From contig NZ_LT964681.1 in NCBI RefSeq assembly GCF_900240215.1, positions 329,620 to 393,619 of the forward strand: a DNA stretch of 64,000 nucleotides. Reading direction: 5' to 3'. The notes below the pieces were generated by a model. The model was not told the DNA's origin, did no database searches, and was given only the letters and a program-made list of their open reading frames with translations. The position numbers were made by a program, and so were the translations under genes. Origin of the DNA: Raoultibacter timonensis. Lineage in GTDB: Bacteria > Actinomycetota > Coriobacteriia > Coriobacteriales > Eggerthellaceae. Below, in pieces: positions 16,220-24,096 of the stretch (position 1 is the first letter of the stretch; the number at the start of each line of letters is the position of its first letter).

Positions 16220-17659
16220 CTATGCCCCCACAAGCTCTTGCAGTTCTCGCTTGCTATGTACGCCGAGCTTTGCATAGAGATGCTTCGAGTGGCCCTTCAC
16301 CGTGCTTTCGGCAATGAACAACGTTTCGGCAATATACGCCTTCGAGCGTCCTTTGCAGATCATCTGCATGATCTCCAGCTCGCGAGGACTTATACCGTAT
16401 TGGCTGGCCAGTGCCTCGCAGCGCTCGTCGATAGAGGCGAAATCCTCAGGCGGGGTGCTCGACGCATTGAGGTCGGAAAATATGTAGCGCATATCGGAAT
16501 CGCGATTGCCCAGACACACCGCCACGACGATCGACATGGCGTACATGAGCACGAACGCAATTTTGAAATCACCGAACTGATCCAACGCCAAAGCGGGCGC
16601 CAACACCGCTCCCCCGAACAGGGGCGCCGCATAGGCCAGCCAACCGCATCCGAATACGATCACGGGGTTCAAATCGCTATGCCGTGCTATATCAGCACAC
16701 GTCAGCCATACGAACAGCGTAATGAAGTTGAACGAAGCCGAAATCAACGCGTCTTCGTAATAGAAATCACCCACCAGCACGTTCATCAGAAGCACCGTAC
16801 CAAGCGCCAACAGTATAAAGCGCCACAGCTGTACAAAGTCGAACGAACCGTTGCGCCTGAAAACCCAGAAGAGAACGACTGCCGAAAACACCACTTCAAT
16901 AAAACGGCCTACGAAAAAGATCATCGGCGACGAAGTTTCCGCAGGCCCCTTGAGCAAAGCGAGCAGCACGGCGTTGGTAAGGCTAAACGTCACGACAACA
17001 ATTGCAACCTTCCAAAGACTCGCATAGTTTTTTACTCCGTAGCGAATGCGAACAGGCTCGTGCGGAGGTCGATGAAGAAGCGATCTTCTGATGCACCACG
17101 ATGAAACGAGCGGCAACACAGCCATCGCCGCCGCTCCAACCATCGGGGGAAGGAAGAATAAAGCCATCTTCGCAACCGATGCGACGATGCCGCTTCCAAA
17201 CAAATAGAGCACCGCCCATTTGCTATCAATGTGCGAAAAGAAAACGCCCCATTGAAGGTAGGCGATTGCAATCCCGACGCCTCCGACGACCATAGCAATA
17301 CCGCCGAACAGCGTATTGGCGGCATCCGCGTTGGCAATCACCACGAAAACCGTTGCCGCCGTCATGCAGCAGCCCGAAACCCACGCGCTCAGGGGCCCGA
17401 CCGAGATCGCCGCTTTGCCAATGCGCCCGGTGCCCAACCCGAAGCCGACCGCCACCATGAAAACAGCAGACATCACACCGAACAGACCTTGCCACACGAA
17501 TCCTTCGGGTAGGTTTGAATTGTTGTTGCTCACCCAAAGCCGCCACACGTACAACGCCCACAGGCCGAAATACGACCAATGAAGCCATGGATTGCCCCGG
17601 AGCCCCGACGATCCTCCCGAAGCGGTATCCGATTGCGCGGTTCGAACACCCGACAACAT
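16220..17659 (-). CDS. Membrane-bound LuxR-family transcriptional regulator
   Basis: A 479-residue protein. The first 400 or so residues form about 12 predicted membrane helices, starting after WLHWSYFGLWALYVWRLW. The tail is a LuxR/NarL helix-turn-helix (ISPRELEIMQMICKG, then IAESTVKGHSKHLYAKL). This architecture, a helical-bundle sensor fused to a LuxR output, is strongly expanded in Eggerthellaceae and usually sits beside an exported oxidoreductase, as here. The start at 17659 has AAGGAGG at ideal spacing; an upstream extension to 17734 is rejected. It is divergent from the FAD reductase and probably controls it through the shared 230-base region. The ligand is unknown. Confidence 0.88.
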   Translation of the reverse strand: MLSGVRTAQSDTASGGSSGLRGNPWLHWSYFGLWALYVWRLWVSNNNSNLPEGFVWQGLFGVMSAVFMVAVGFGLGTGRIGKAAISVGPLSAWVSGCCMTAATVFVVIANADAANTLFGGIAMVVGGVGIAIAYLQWGVFFSHIDSKWAVLYLFGSGIVASVAKMALFFLPPMVGAAAMAVLPLVSSWCIRRSLLHRPPHEPVRIRYGVKNYASLWKVAIVVVTFSLTNAVLLALLKGPAETSSPMIFFVGRFIEVVFSAVVLFWVFRRNGSFDFVQLWRFILLALGTVLLMNVLVGDFYYEDALISASFNFITLFVWLTCADIARHSDLNPVIVFGCGWLAYAAPLFGGAVLAPALALDQFGDFKIAFVLMYAMSIVVAVCLGNRDSDMRYIFSDLNASSTPPEDFASIDERCEALASQYGISPRELEIMQMICKGRSKAYIAETLFIAESTVKGHSKHLYAKLGVHSKRELQELVGA

Positions 17660-17745
17660 GCCAACCTCCTTGCGTTTTTCAACGCTACGAAGTGTAGCGT
17701 TTTTCGCCTTGCCCCGTGCGCCCGATACCCCCAAGAATCAAAACA

Positions 17746-17758
17746 CCCCTTTTAGGGG
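17746..17758. promoter_or_regulatory. Candidate LuxR operator between the regulator and the reductase
   Basis: A perfect dyad CCCCT-TTT-AGGGG lies in the divergent region. A second GC-rich dyad, GGGC-GTT-GCCC, follows at 17761-17771. Position and symmetry suit a dimeric regulator such as the adjacent LuxR protein. This is inference only. Confidence 0.45.
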
Positions 17759-17890
17759 GAGGGCGTTGCCCCCTTATGGAGCTGGTTCGGAAACGATTGC
17801 AAAAGCAGGATGAAAGCACCCCCGATCGCGAATCACAGCCAAGCGAGACGGGGTGAAGTTTCGACATCAACACGAAGGAAGGGATCCATC

Positions 17891-19606
17891 ATGGAATTCA
17901 ATCAGAGTCGCCGCAGTTTTCTCAAAACGACGGGCGCAGCCGTGGCGGGCGTCGCGGGGGTAGCCGCCTTCGGACTTTCCGGATGCGCCGCCAACCAAAA
18001 CGCAAACGCCGCCGCCGATTCGGCCTCGCTCCCCGAAGGATTCACCCAAGCGGATTTCGACGACTCGAACGTCGTCGTCGAACCCATTACCGAATTCGAC
18101 GACGAGAAAACCTACGACATCGTCGTTGTCGGGGCCGGCACCTCCGGCATGCCTGCGGTATTGACGGCTCTTGAAGAAGGCGCGACCGTTGCATGCCTGC
18201 AGAAGGAATCGACCGCCATTGCCCAAGGGGGCGGCGACGGAGGCATCTGCCTCGAGGCCTCCACCGAAGTCGGCGTGCTTCAATGGCTTCAGGCATGGCG
18301 CGAATCGTGCAACTACCGCGTAAACATGGACCTCGCCCGTTTCTTCGCCTACCATTCCGGCGAAACGTCGATGTGGATGGCCAAACAGTCCAAAGCGGCG
18401 GGATATCCTCCGGCGGATTCGTGGTCACTGCACTTCGAGTTCGCCGACGGCAATTACGTGACGCAGACCAAAAACGCGTTCGGCGTCAAACCCGAAAACA
18501 ACGGCACGCTCGTTCGAGCGCTCGCCGACTACGCCGAGACTATCGGAGCGGATATCTACTACAGCACCCCCGGCGTGCAGCTGATCAAGGAAGACGGCCG
18601 CATCACCGGCGTGGTGGGAGAGACGAAGGATCATAAGCGCATCAGGTTCAACGCTACAAAGGCCGTGATCCTCGCGACGGGCGACTATCAGAACAACAAA
18701 TCGATGATCGCGCACTTTGCTCCCGACCTTTCGCGTTTCGCCTGCAAGCAGACCAATAAGACGGGAGACGGCATCCTCATGTCCGCCCTGGCAGGCGGCA
18801 CCATGAGCCCCGTAGGCCACAGCAAGCAGATGCACGACATGGATGCCGGGCCCTACATGATGATCGATATCCCGTTTCTCGCGGTAAACGAAAACGGCGA
18901 TCGGTTCATGAACGAACAGGTTCCCATGCACTTCTGGGACGAGACGCTGCGATACCAAGATGCCGAAGACCCCGGCAAGTTCTGCCGCATTTTCGATAAC
19001 AATTACGTCGAGGCTGCAACCGCATGGGGATTCAAGCCCACCGATCGGGAATCGCTGCTCAAATATGTTCCCGGAGCAGTCGAGGACCCCACAGGCGTCA
19101 TCACCGATCTCATCGACACCCACCGCTGCGATACGCTCGACGAACTCGCTGAAGAGCTCGGCATCCCCGCGGCCAATCTCAAGGCAAGCGTAGAACGCTA
19201 CAACGAGCTGTGCGAAACCGGCGAAGACGTTGATTTTGGCAAGGAGAAGCAGTATCTCGCCCCCATCATCGAGCCGCCGTTCTGGGGCATCCACCAATGG
19301 ATCAGGCTCACGGCCATGTGCTGCGGCATCAAGGTTGATGGAAACTACCAAGTGACCGATGCCGAGAACAACCCGATCCCCGGCCTGTACGCTGTCGGAT
19401 TCGGGGCGGGCGACATGTGCGGGGACGGCGATTGGTCTCTTTACATGGGCAATATGTCATGCGGCTCGTGCATGACATCGGGACGCTACGCCACCATCCA
19501 CGCACTCACCGGCGACCTTGTGCCGAGCCATCCCGCAAGCTGGGAAGAGACGAAGAACGCCGAGGGGTATCGCAAAGACGAGTGGCTCGCCGCGCAGGAT
19601 GCGTAA
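17891..19606 (+). CDS. Tat-exported FAD-dependent oxidoreductase (fumarate reductase / urocanate reductase-like flavoprotein)
   Basis: A 571-residue flavoprotein of the FAD_binding_2 family. It begins with a twin-arginine signal (SRRSFLKTTGAAVAG) ending in a lipobox-like LSGC, so it is exported folded and possibly lipid-anchored. The Rossmann FAD motif is VVVGAGTSGMPAVLTALEEG. The second FAD contact is near the end, in LYAVGFGAGDMCG. There is no amino-terminal haem or FMN-binding domain. Related proteins reduce double bonds in small organic acceptors during anaerobic respiration; the acceptor is unknown. The ATG follows AAGGGATCC. It is divergent from the membrane LuxR regulator, and a strong terminator follows. 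Confidence 0.9.
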   Translation: MEFNQSRRSFLKTTGAAVAGVAGVAAFGLSGCAANQNANAAADSASLPEGFTQADFDDSNVVVEPITEFDDEKTYDIVVVGAGTSGMPAVLTALEEGATVACLQKESTAIAQGGGDGGICLEASTEVGVLQWLQAWRESCNYRVNMDLARFFAYHSGETSMWMAKQSKAAGYPPADSWSLHFEFADGNYVTQTKNAFGVKPENNGTLVRALADYAETIGADIYYSTPGVQLIKEDGRITGVVGETKDHKRIRFNATKAVILATGDYQNNKSMIAHFAPDLSRFACKQTNKTGDGILMSALAGGTMSPVGHSKQMHDMDAGPYMMIDIPFLAVNENGDRFMNEQVPMHFWDETLRYQDAEDPGKFCRIFDNNYVEAATAWGFKPTDRESLLKYVPGAVEDPTGVITDLIDTHRCDTLDELAEELGIPAANLKASVERYNELCETGEDVDFGKEKQYLAPIIEPPFWGIHQWIRLTAMCCGIKVDGNYQVTDAENNPIPGLYAVGFGAGDMCGDGDWSLYMGNMSCGSCMTSGRYATIHALTGDLVPSHPASWEETKNAEGYRKDEWLAAQDA

Positions 19607-19650
19607 CCCCAAGGCCGATTAGCGCAAGAGACGTACAGCCATCAGACCGC

Positions 19651-19685
19651 ACGGAAGCCGCAGTCCTCTGCGGCTTCCGTCTTTC
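19651..19685 (+). terminator. Terminator of the FAD reductase gene
   Basis: A perfect 13-bp stem (ACGGAAGCCGCAG / CTGCGGCTTCCGT) with loop TCCT is followed by CTTTC. Confidence 0.85.
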
Positions 19686-19895
19686 GACGCCCTTCGGCGA
19701 GAAGCCGAGACACCTTACCCGTCAACGCCGCCCTTACGGCTCCGTGTCGCCGAGGCGTTTTTGCCAACGGGCTACTTACAGGCGGTTGTCGCTTCCCTCC
19801 CAAACGTACGCCGGCCCGCCTGCAGCCTTCCCCTTTTGCTATGGTCAAAGAAACAGAAAGCCGACACGGCTCGACAACAGACGAAGGGAGGAGCC

Positions 19896-20018
19896 ATGTA
19901 CGACCCCGCATCGAAAGCATTCGACGTGAAGCTTTTGACCTACAAACAGAGCTTTTTCGAGAGGCTCTTCGCCCGCAGAGCGTGGAAACTCGCCGCACGC
20001 AACGACGTGCGCTTCTAA
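19896..20018 (+). CDS. 40-residue basic small protein
   Basis: The ATG follows a strong GGGAGGAG site. The product starts MYDPASKAFDVKLL and is rich in Lys, Arg and Phe (SFFERLFARRAWKLAARN), suggesting an amphipathic helix that could sit on a membrane or nucleic acid. It is 22 bases ahead of the next small gene, whose own AAAGGAAAG site follows, so the two are probably co-transcribed. No family recognised. Confidence 0.6.
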   Translation: MYDPASKAFDVKLLTYKQSFFERLFARRAWKLAARNDVRF

Positions 20019-20040
20019 AGCAACCGACGAAAGGAAAGCC

Positions 20041-20319
20041 ATGAAAAACGCACTGATAGCCGTAGCAGCTCTGGGAGCAGCCTTTGTGATCGGCTCGAAA
20101 ATGATGGGCAGCAGTCCGAAAGAGGTTGCCGGCACCATCGCCGCAAACGCTTCGAGCGCCGTCGAAGAGGCGAAGCAGAAAGCGGGCAAAGCCGCCTCTC
20201 GCACGAAGAAAAAGGCCTCGAAAGCAGCTGAAAGCATGAAGGAAACAGCCCACGGAGCCGAAAAAGCCGTCAAAGACGTCGTTTCCAACGTAGCTTCCGA
20301 CGTAAAAAGCGCCAGCTAA
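20041..20319 (+). CDS. Small membrane-anchored Ala/Lys-rich helical protein
   Basis: A 92-residue protein with one amino-terminal hydrophobic helix (LIAVAALGAAFVIGSKMM) and then a long Ala/Lys/Glu-rich amphipathic helix (about residues 25-92, with repeats such as AKQKAGKAASRTKKK). The layout recalls YtxH-like or LEA-like stress proteins; this is resemblance only. It ends two bases before the convergent EAL gene's stop. Confidence 0.65.
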   Translation: MKNALIAVAALGAAFVIGSKMMGSSPKEVAGTIAANASSAVEEAKQKAGKAASRTKKKASKAAESMKETAHGAEKAVKDVVSNVASDVKSAS

Positions 20320-20321
20320 CC

Positions 20322-22595
20322 TCAACCTCGTTTTTCGTCAACGAGGCGGTAGAACTCTTCGAGCGCAAGCGGCTTGGAGAACACGAAGCCCTGGATCATA
20401 TCGCACGAAGTAGTTTGGATGAACGCCAGCTGCTCGGCGGTTTCGACTCCCTCCATAACGGTTTCCATCTCAAGCCGCTGCGCCATGTCGATCACCGTCC
20501 GAACAACCACCTTGCCTTTGTCGGACGCGGCCCTGTCAAACAGAAACTCCCGATCGAGCTTGAGCACGTTGACGGGAAGGTCCTTCAAGGCGTTGAGCGA
20601 CGACTGGCCCGAACCAAAATCGTCGATCGAGCATCGCAGCCCCGCCTTGCCGAACTCGTCGATCACCTCGATCGCATGATCGAGATCCTCCAGCACCATG
20701 TTTTCGGTAAACTCGAGTTCGGTTAATCCGTCGGGTATCGCATAGGCGTTTTTGATTGCAACGTACGTGGGCACGAACTCGCGACTGTGCAAATGCAACC
20801 GCGAAACATTCACCGAAACGGGTACTACCGGAAGCCCGGCGTCGATGCGCTGCCTCAGCGAACGGCATACGGCGGTAAACATGAACTCGTCGAGCTTGAT
20901 GATGAATCCGTTCTGCTCGAATATCGGCACGAACTCGTCTGGTCCAACGACTACCCCACCTGGCCTGCTCCAACGAACAAGCGCTTCCCCGCCAAGAACG
21001 CTGGTACCATCGGTGTTGAACTTAGGCTGGACGAGCGGAAAGAACTCGTTGTTCTCGAGCGCCGCATCCATTATGCATTCGATCTCCGCTCTGCGGAGCA
21101 TCGATTCGCGCATCGAGCTGTTGAACACGCACAGCTCTTTGCTTATTTTTCGTCCTTCGGTTTTAGCGATGCGGGCGCGGTCCGTCAATTCGGTCACCGA
21201 TGCCTCGGGAGCATCTTCGCTGCAGCATACTCCGGCAGACAAAAGCAACGGCTTACCCGCAGCGGTAATCTCTTTTGCCTGATCAATAGCTTTTTGGCAG
21301 CAAGCCACGATGTCGTCGACGGTTTCATACGGGCGCAAGATAATGAAATGGTCGGCTGTAGCGCGGCAGGCGATACCGTCCTCGCCGCTTGCCTCTCGCA
21401 TGATGTCGGCAACCCCGCACAGCACTTCGTCGCCGTACTGATACCCTTCGACATCGTTGATCAGCTTGAGGTCGACTATGTTGAAGTACACCGCTGCAAG
21501 CCCTGGCCCGCCGACGGAACCGGCAGTCGCAGCACCTCCCGAAGACCGCCTCGCGCGATCGCGGAACGCCGAGAGCATCTTGGCTCCCTCGATCCCGAAC
21601 TTGTCGGAGCTATACAGGCCGGTCAGCGTATCAAAGTAGGCGATTCGCTCAACTTCCTTGCGATGTGCGGCGCTTGACCGCCAGTACACGACCAAGATCA
21701 GCAGAAGCCCTGCAACGATGACGGCGCACAGAACGAACGTTGCCTGAAGGATAACCCGGGCCTGTTCCATGATTACGCCGCTTGGAATTATGGATACGAT
21801 ATCCCATCCATCGGTCGTCTCGAGGGGAGAATAGCAGAACACGTAGTCCTGACCCAGATAGGTGAACTGGGCCACGCCGCGCTTCCCCTGTTCGAGCGCG
21901 GATCGAAACGACGAGATCACCCCGGCGTCGTTTCCCTCGCTTTCCACGATATCGTAGACGTTGGAAATGGTGCGGTTGCTGTTTCGATGTGTCGAGCGCA
22001 CAATTATGTCACCGTCGTCGTTTACCACATACGAGAACCCGCTATCGCCGTAAAACGAAAGGGAGAACCGGTCGGAAACCTCCTGCAAGGGGCGCGATTT
22101 GCGCACAAGGCCCTCGACCCCGTCGGCGAAGGTGAACTTCTCGTACACGCCGATCATGCTGACGCCCGTCATCTCATCCAAAAACGGCTCGATCACCCCA
22201 CGCCCGTCTTTGTCCGCAACAGCAAGCCGATCCTCTTCGGAAAGAACCTTTGGGCCATCGGCCTCCAAACGAAACACATCGCCCGTCGAAACGTTGACGC
22301 ACAGATAGCTCGCGCTTCCGTCGTTCCCGTCGAACAGCGTTATCTTCTCCTCGATGCGACCGGTGTCCGATGAATCCTGCATCTCGAGCTCGCCGGCTAG
22401 AAGATCGAGCGTGTCGAGATCCTTTTCAAAGAAGACGTCGAAAGCGCGCTGGCCCTGAGTGGTAACCTCGAGCGTGTCGGTGACCGACTTGTCCCAAAGC
22501 GAGCCGTACACGAACGTGGCGAACATTCCCGCGCCGACCACGATGACCGCCGCGATCGCAACCGTGAGGACGGTGATAAGCGTACGTCTTTTCAA
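20322..22595 (-). CDS. Membrane receptor with degenerate GGDEF and EAL domains (c-di-GMP phosphodiesterase)
   Basis: A 757-residue protein. There is one membrane helix (about 5-30), an extracellular Cache-like sensor (about 31-290), a second helix (FVLCAVIVAGLLLILVVYW), a GGDEF domain and a carboxy-terminal EAL domain. The GGDEF signature is YQYGDEV, so diguanylate synthesis is doubtful. The EAL side is intact: GGEALVRW, VSVNVSRLH, LEFTEN, SIDDFGSGQSSL, LKLDREF and VMEGVET. It should therefore hydrolyse c-di-GMP. The most likely start is TTG at 22595, overlapping the stop of the binding protein as TTGA, with a purine-rich GGGGGCG upstream. Tight coupling suggests the two proteins form one sensor. 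Confidence 0.88.
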   Translation of the reverse strand: MKRRTLITVLTVAIAAVIVVGAGMFATFVYGSLWDKSVTDTLEVTTQGQRAFDVFFEKDLDTLDLLAGELEMQDSSDTGRIEEKITLFDGNDGSASYLCVNVSTGDVFRLEADGPKVLSEEDRLAVADKDGRGVIEPFLDEMTGVSMIGVYEKFTFADGVEGLVRKSRPLQEVSDRFSLSFYGDSGFSYVVNDDGDIIVRSTHRNSNRTISNVYDIVESEGNDAGVISSFRSALEQGKRGVAQFTYLGQDYVFCYSPLETTDGWDIVSIIPSGVIMEQARVILQATFVLCAVIVAGLLLILVVYWRSSAAHRKEVERIAYFDTLTGLYSSDKFGIEGAKMLSAFRDRARRSSGGAATAGSVGGPGLAAVYFNIVDLKLINDVEGYQYGDEVLCGVADIMREASGEDGIACRATADHFIILRPYETVDDIVACCQKAIDQAKEITAAGKPLLLSAGVCCSEDAPEASVTELTDRARIAKTEGRKISKELCVFNSSMRESMLRRAEIECIMDAALENNEFFPLVQPKFNTDGTSVLGGEALVRWSRPGGVVVGPDEFVPIFEQNGFIIKLDEFMFTAVCRSLRQRIDAGLPVVPVSVNVSRLHLHSREFVPTYVAIKNAYAIPDGLTELEFTENMVLEDLDHAIEVIDEFGKAGLRCSIDDFGSGQSSLNALKDLPVNVLKLDREFLFDRAASDKGKVVVRTVIDMAQRLEMETVMEGVETAEQLAFIQTTSCDMIQGFVFSKPLALEEFYRLVDEKRG

Positions 22596-23947
22596 ACGGA
22601 TTCGCCCCCTTGTCCGGATGCAGTCGCTATCAGCTCGGCAAGCAGCGCTTCCGCCTCTTCGGCAGTCCTGCCTTCCAAGAGCGCGACTACGCATTCCCGC
22701 ACAGAGCTCCAGATGGGAAGATGCAAATTGTCATCCGATCCGATCACGGTAACGCCGCTTTCAAAAGCGGCGGCTATCGGCGCCAACGATCCGTCATCCG
22801 GGGCCGCGTTGCCGATAAGCGGGCTGAACGAGCATTGGCTGTTCGCGAAAAGCTCGATAGGCCCAGGCCGAGTAAGGTACGTCACGAAATCCTTTGCCTG
22901 CTCGACATGCGGGCCGTTCGCGTTCACACTCACCCTCGTGTCCACGTTGACCACGAGCACCGAACGATCGTCGAGCACTGGATAGGGATGCACATCGAAT
23001 TCGAGGTCGGGAGCCAGATCGTGCATCCGCACCGACGCCCACGCGCCGGTCAGCATGAACGGGTATGCGCCGGTGGCGAATTGACTGAGATCGTCTGCCG
23101 TCTTTTCGGTTTCGAGGGCGAGGCCCGCATCCACCCAACCGCCCGAGATCATCCGCTCCACAACCTCGAACCCCTCACGCAGATGCGAAACCAAGCCTAC
23201 ATGATCATCATTGAACGAAACGATGGCGGCAGTCGGGTCCGCCGAATCGTAGACGTCGGCAAGCCCGCGAGCTATGGCAACCGTCTTGAGCGAAATGTCG
23301 TTGTTCGCCACAACGGGAAGCACTCCTTCGGCAACAAACTTCTCGCATGCCCGTTCGAATTCAGCGAAGGTGCGAGGCACCGAAACGCCGTATGCCGCAA
23401 GCATATCCGTGTTGCAGTACAGCCCGAATGCCGAAATAGATGTCGGTACGTAGTCGATTGCACCCTCGGAACGCATCTGACTGAGAGCCAGTTCGCTGAA
23501 CGAGGAGATGGTCGCAAGGTCGGAAAGATCCGCAAGGTAGCCCGCCGCCTCGAACTCCAGTACGGTGTCGTGGTCGACCATGAACACGTCGTCGCCCAAA
23601 CCCGCCGCAAGGCGCTTATCGAGCGCGTCGAAGTAGGGAAGGCTTTTGATCGATTCGTACACGATGGATACGCCGTCGTTTTCATCCATGTAGCCGTGCA
23701 GCGCCTCTTCGATGGCGATCACGTTCAAAGGTTCGTACTTGAAGCCGAAAAAGGTAAGCTGAACCGCTGCGGCATCGACATCCGTATCGTCGACGACGAC
23801 ATTCCTGCTCGAAGTGCAACCCGGAGCCAAGAACAGCAGCGCAGAAGCGGCGGCGGCCGCGCAGAAGCCCCTTCTCGTTAACGAATGCGATGAATGCCGA
23901 GAAAAAACCGACGTGTCCGTCGATTCCCCCATCCTGCGCTCCATCAT
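22592..23947 (-). CDS. Extracellular solute-binding lipoprotein (ABC family 1) paired with the GGDEF/EAL receptor
   Basis: About 450 residues. The amino end has a Tat-like pair (TRRGF) and a lipobox LAPGC, so it is probably a surface lipoprotein. The fold is that of family 1 (sugar/oligosaccharide) binding proteins: LTFFGFKYEP, then FMVDHDTVLEFEAAGYLADL, FGLYCNTDML, and FMLTGAWASVRM. No ABC permease or ATPase is adjacent. Instead it is coupled to the c-di-GMP phosphodiesterase, so it probably works as its ligand-sensing subunit. The start is ATG at 23947, or 23932, which has the better GGAG site. A -10 TATAAT lies at 24006-24011. Confidence 0.85.
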   Translation of the reverse strand: MMERRMGESTDTSVFSRHSSHSLTRRGFCAAAAASALLFLAPGCTSSRNVVVDDTDVDAAAVQLTFFGFKYEPLNVIAIEEALHGYMDENDGVSIVYESIKSLPYFDALDKRLAAGLGDDVFMVDHDTVLEFEAAGYLADLSDLATISSFSELALSQMRSEGAIDYVPTSISAFGLYCNTDMLAAYGVSVPRTFAEFERACEKFVAEGVLPVVANNDISLKTVAIARGLADVYDSADPTAAIVSFNDDHVGLVSHLREGFEVVERMISGGWVDAGLALETEKTADDLSQFATGAYPFMLTGAWASVRMHDLAPDLEFDVHPYPVLDDRSVLVVNVDTRVSVNANGPHVEQAKDFVTYLTRPGPIELFANSQCSFSPLIGNAAPDDGSLAPIAAAFESGVTVIGSDDNLHLPIWSSVRECVVALLEGRTAEEAEALLAELIATASGQGGESV

Positions 23948-24005
23948 CCGCACCTCGCCATACCGACGCAAGCCCTGCGCCTTCCGCTCTCGTTTCGATG
24001 CTTCA

Positions 24006-24011
24006 ATTATA
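24006..24011 (-). promoter_or_regulatory. -10 box for the binding-protein/EAL operon
   Basis: On the minus strand TATAAT lies about 60 bases before the start codon at 23947. The -35 is weak. It places the transcription start inside the longest reading frame and so argues for the internal start codon. Confidence 0.5.
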
Positions 24012-24057
24012 ATGAAAACGATCACATAATAAGCGGCGATCTTCGCGATGCAAGCAT

Positions 24058-24090
24058 AAAAGGTGCCGCGGCCTTCTTCCGCGGCACCGC
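24058..24090 (-). terminator. Terminator of the activator ATPase gene
   Basis: A perfect 10-bp stem (GGTGCCGCGG / CCGCGGCACC) is followed on the minus strand by TTTTAT, just past the stop at 24097. Confidence 0.85.
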
Positions 24091-24096
24091 ATGATC

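Noticed and set aside
22596-22694. Longer amino end for the EAL receptor (start at 22694)
   Set aside because: It overlaps the binding-protein gene by 100 bases, is Arg/Cys-rich and precedes the obvious amino-terminal membrane helix; the TTGA overlap start fits better.
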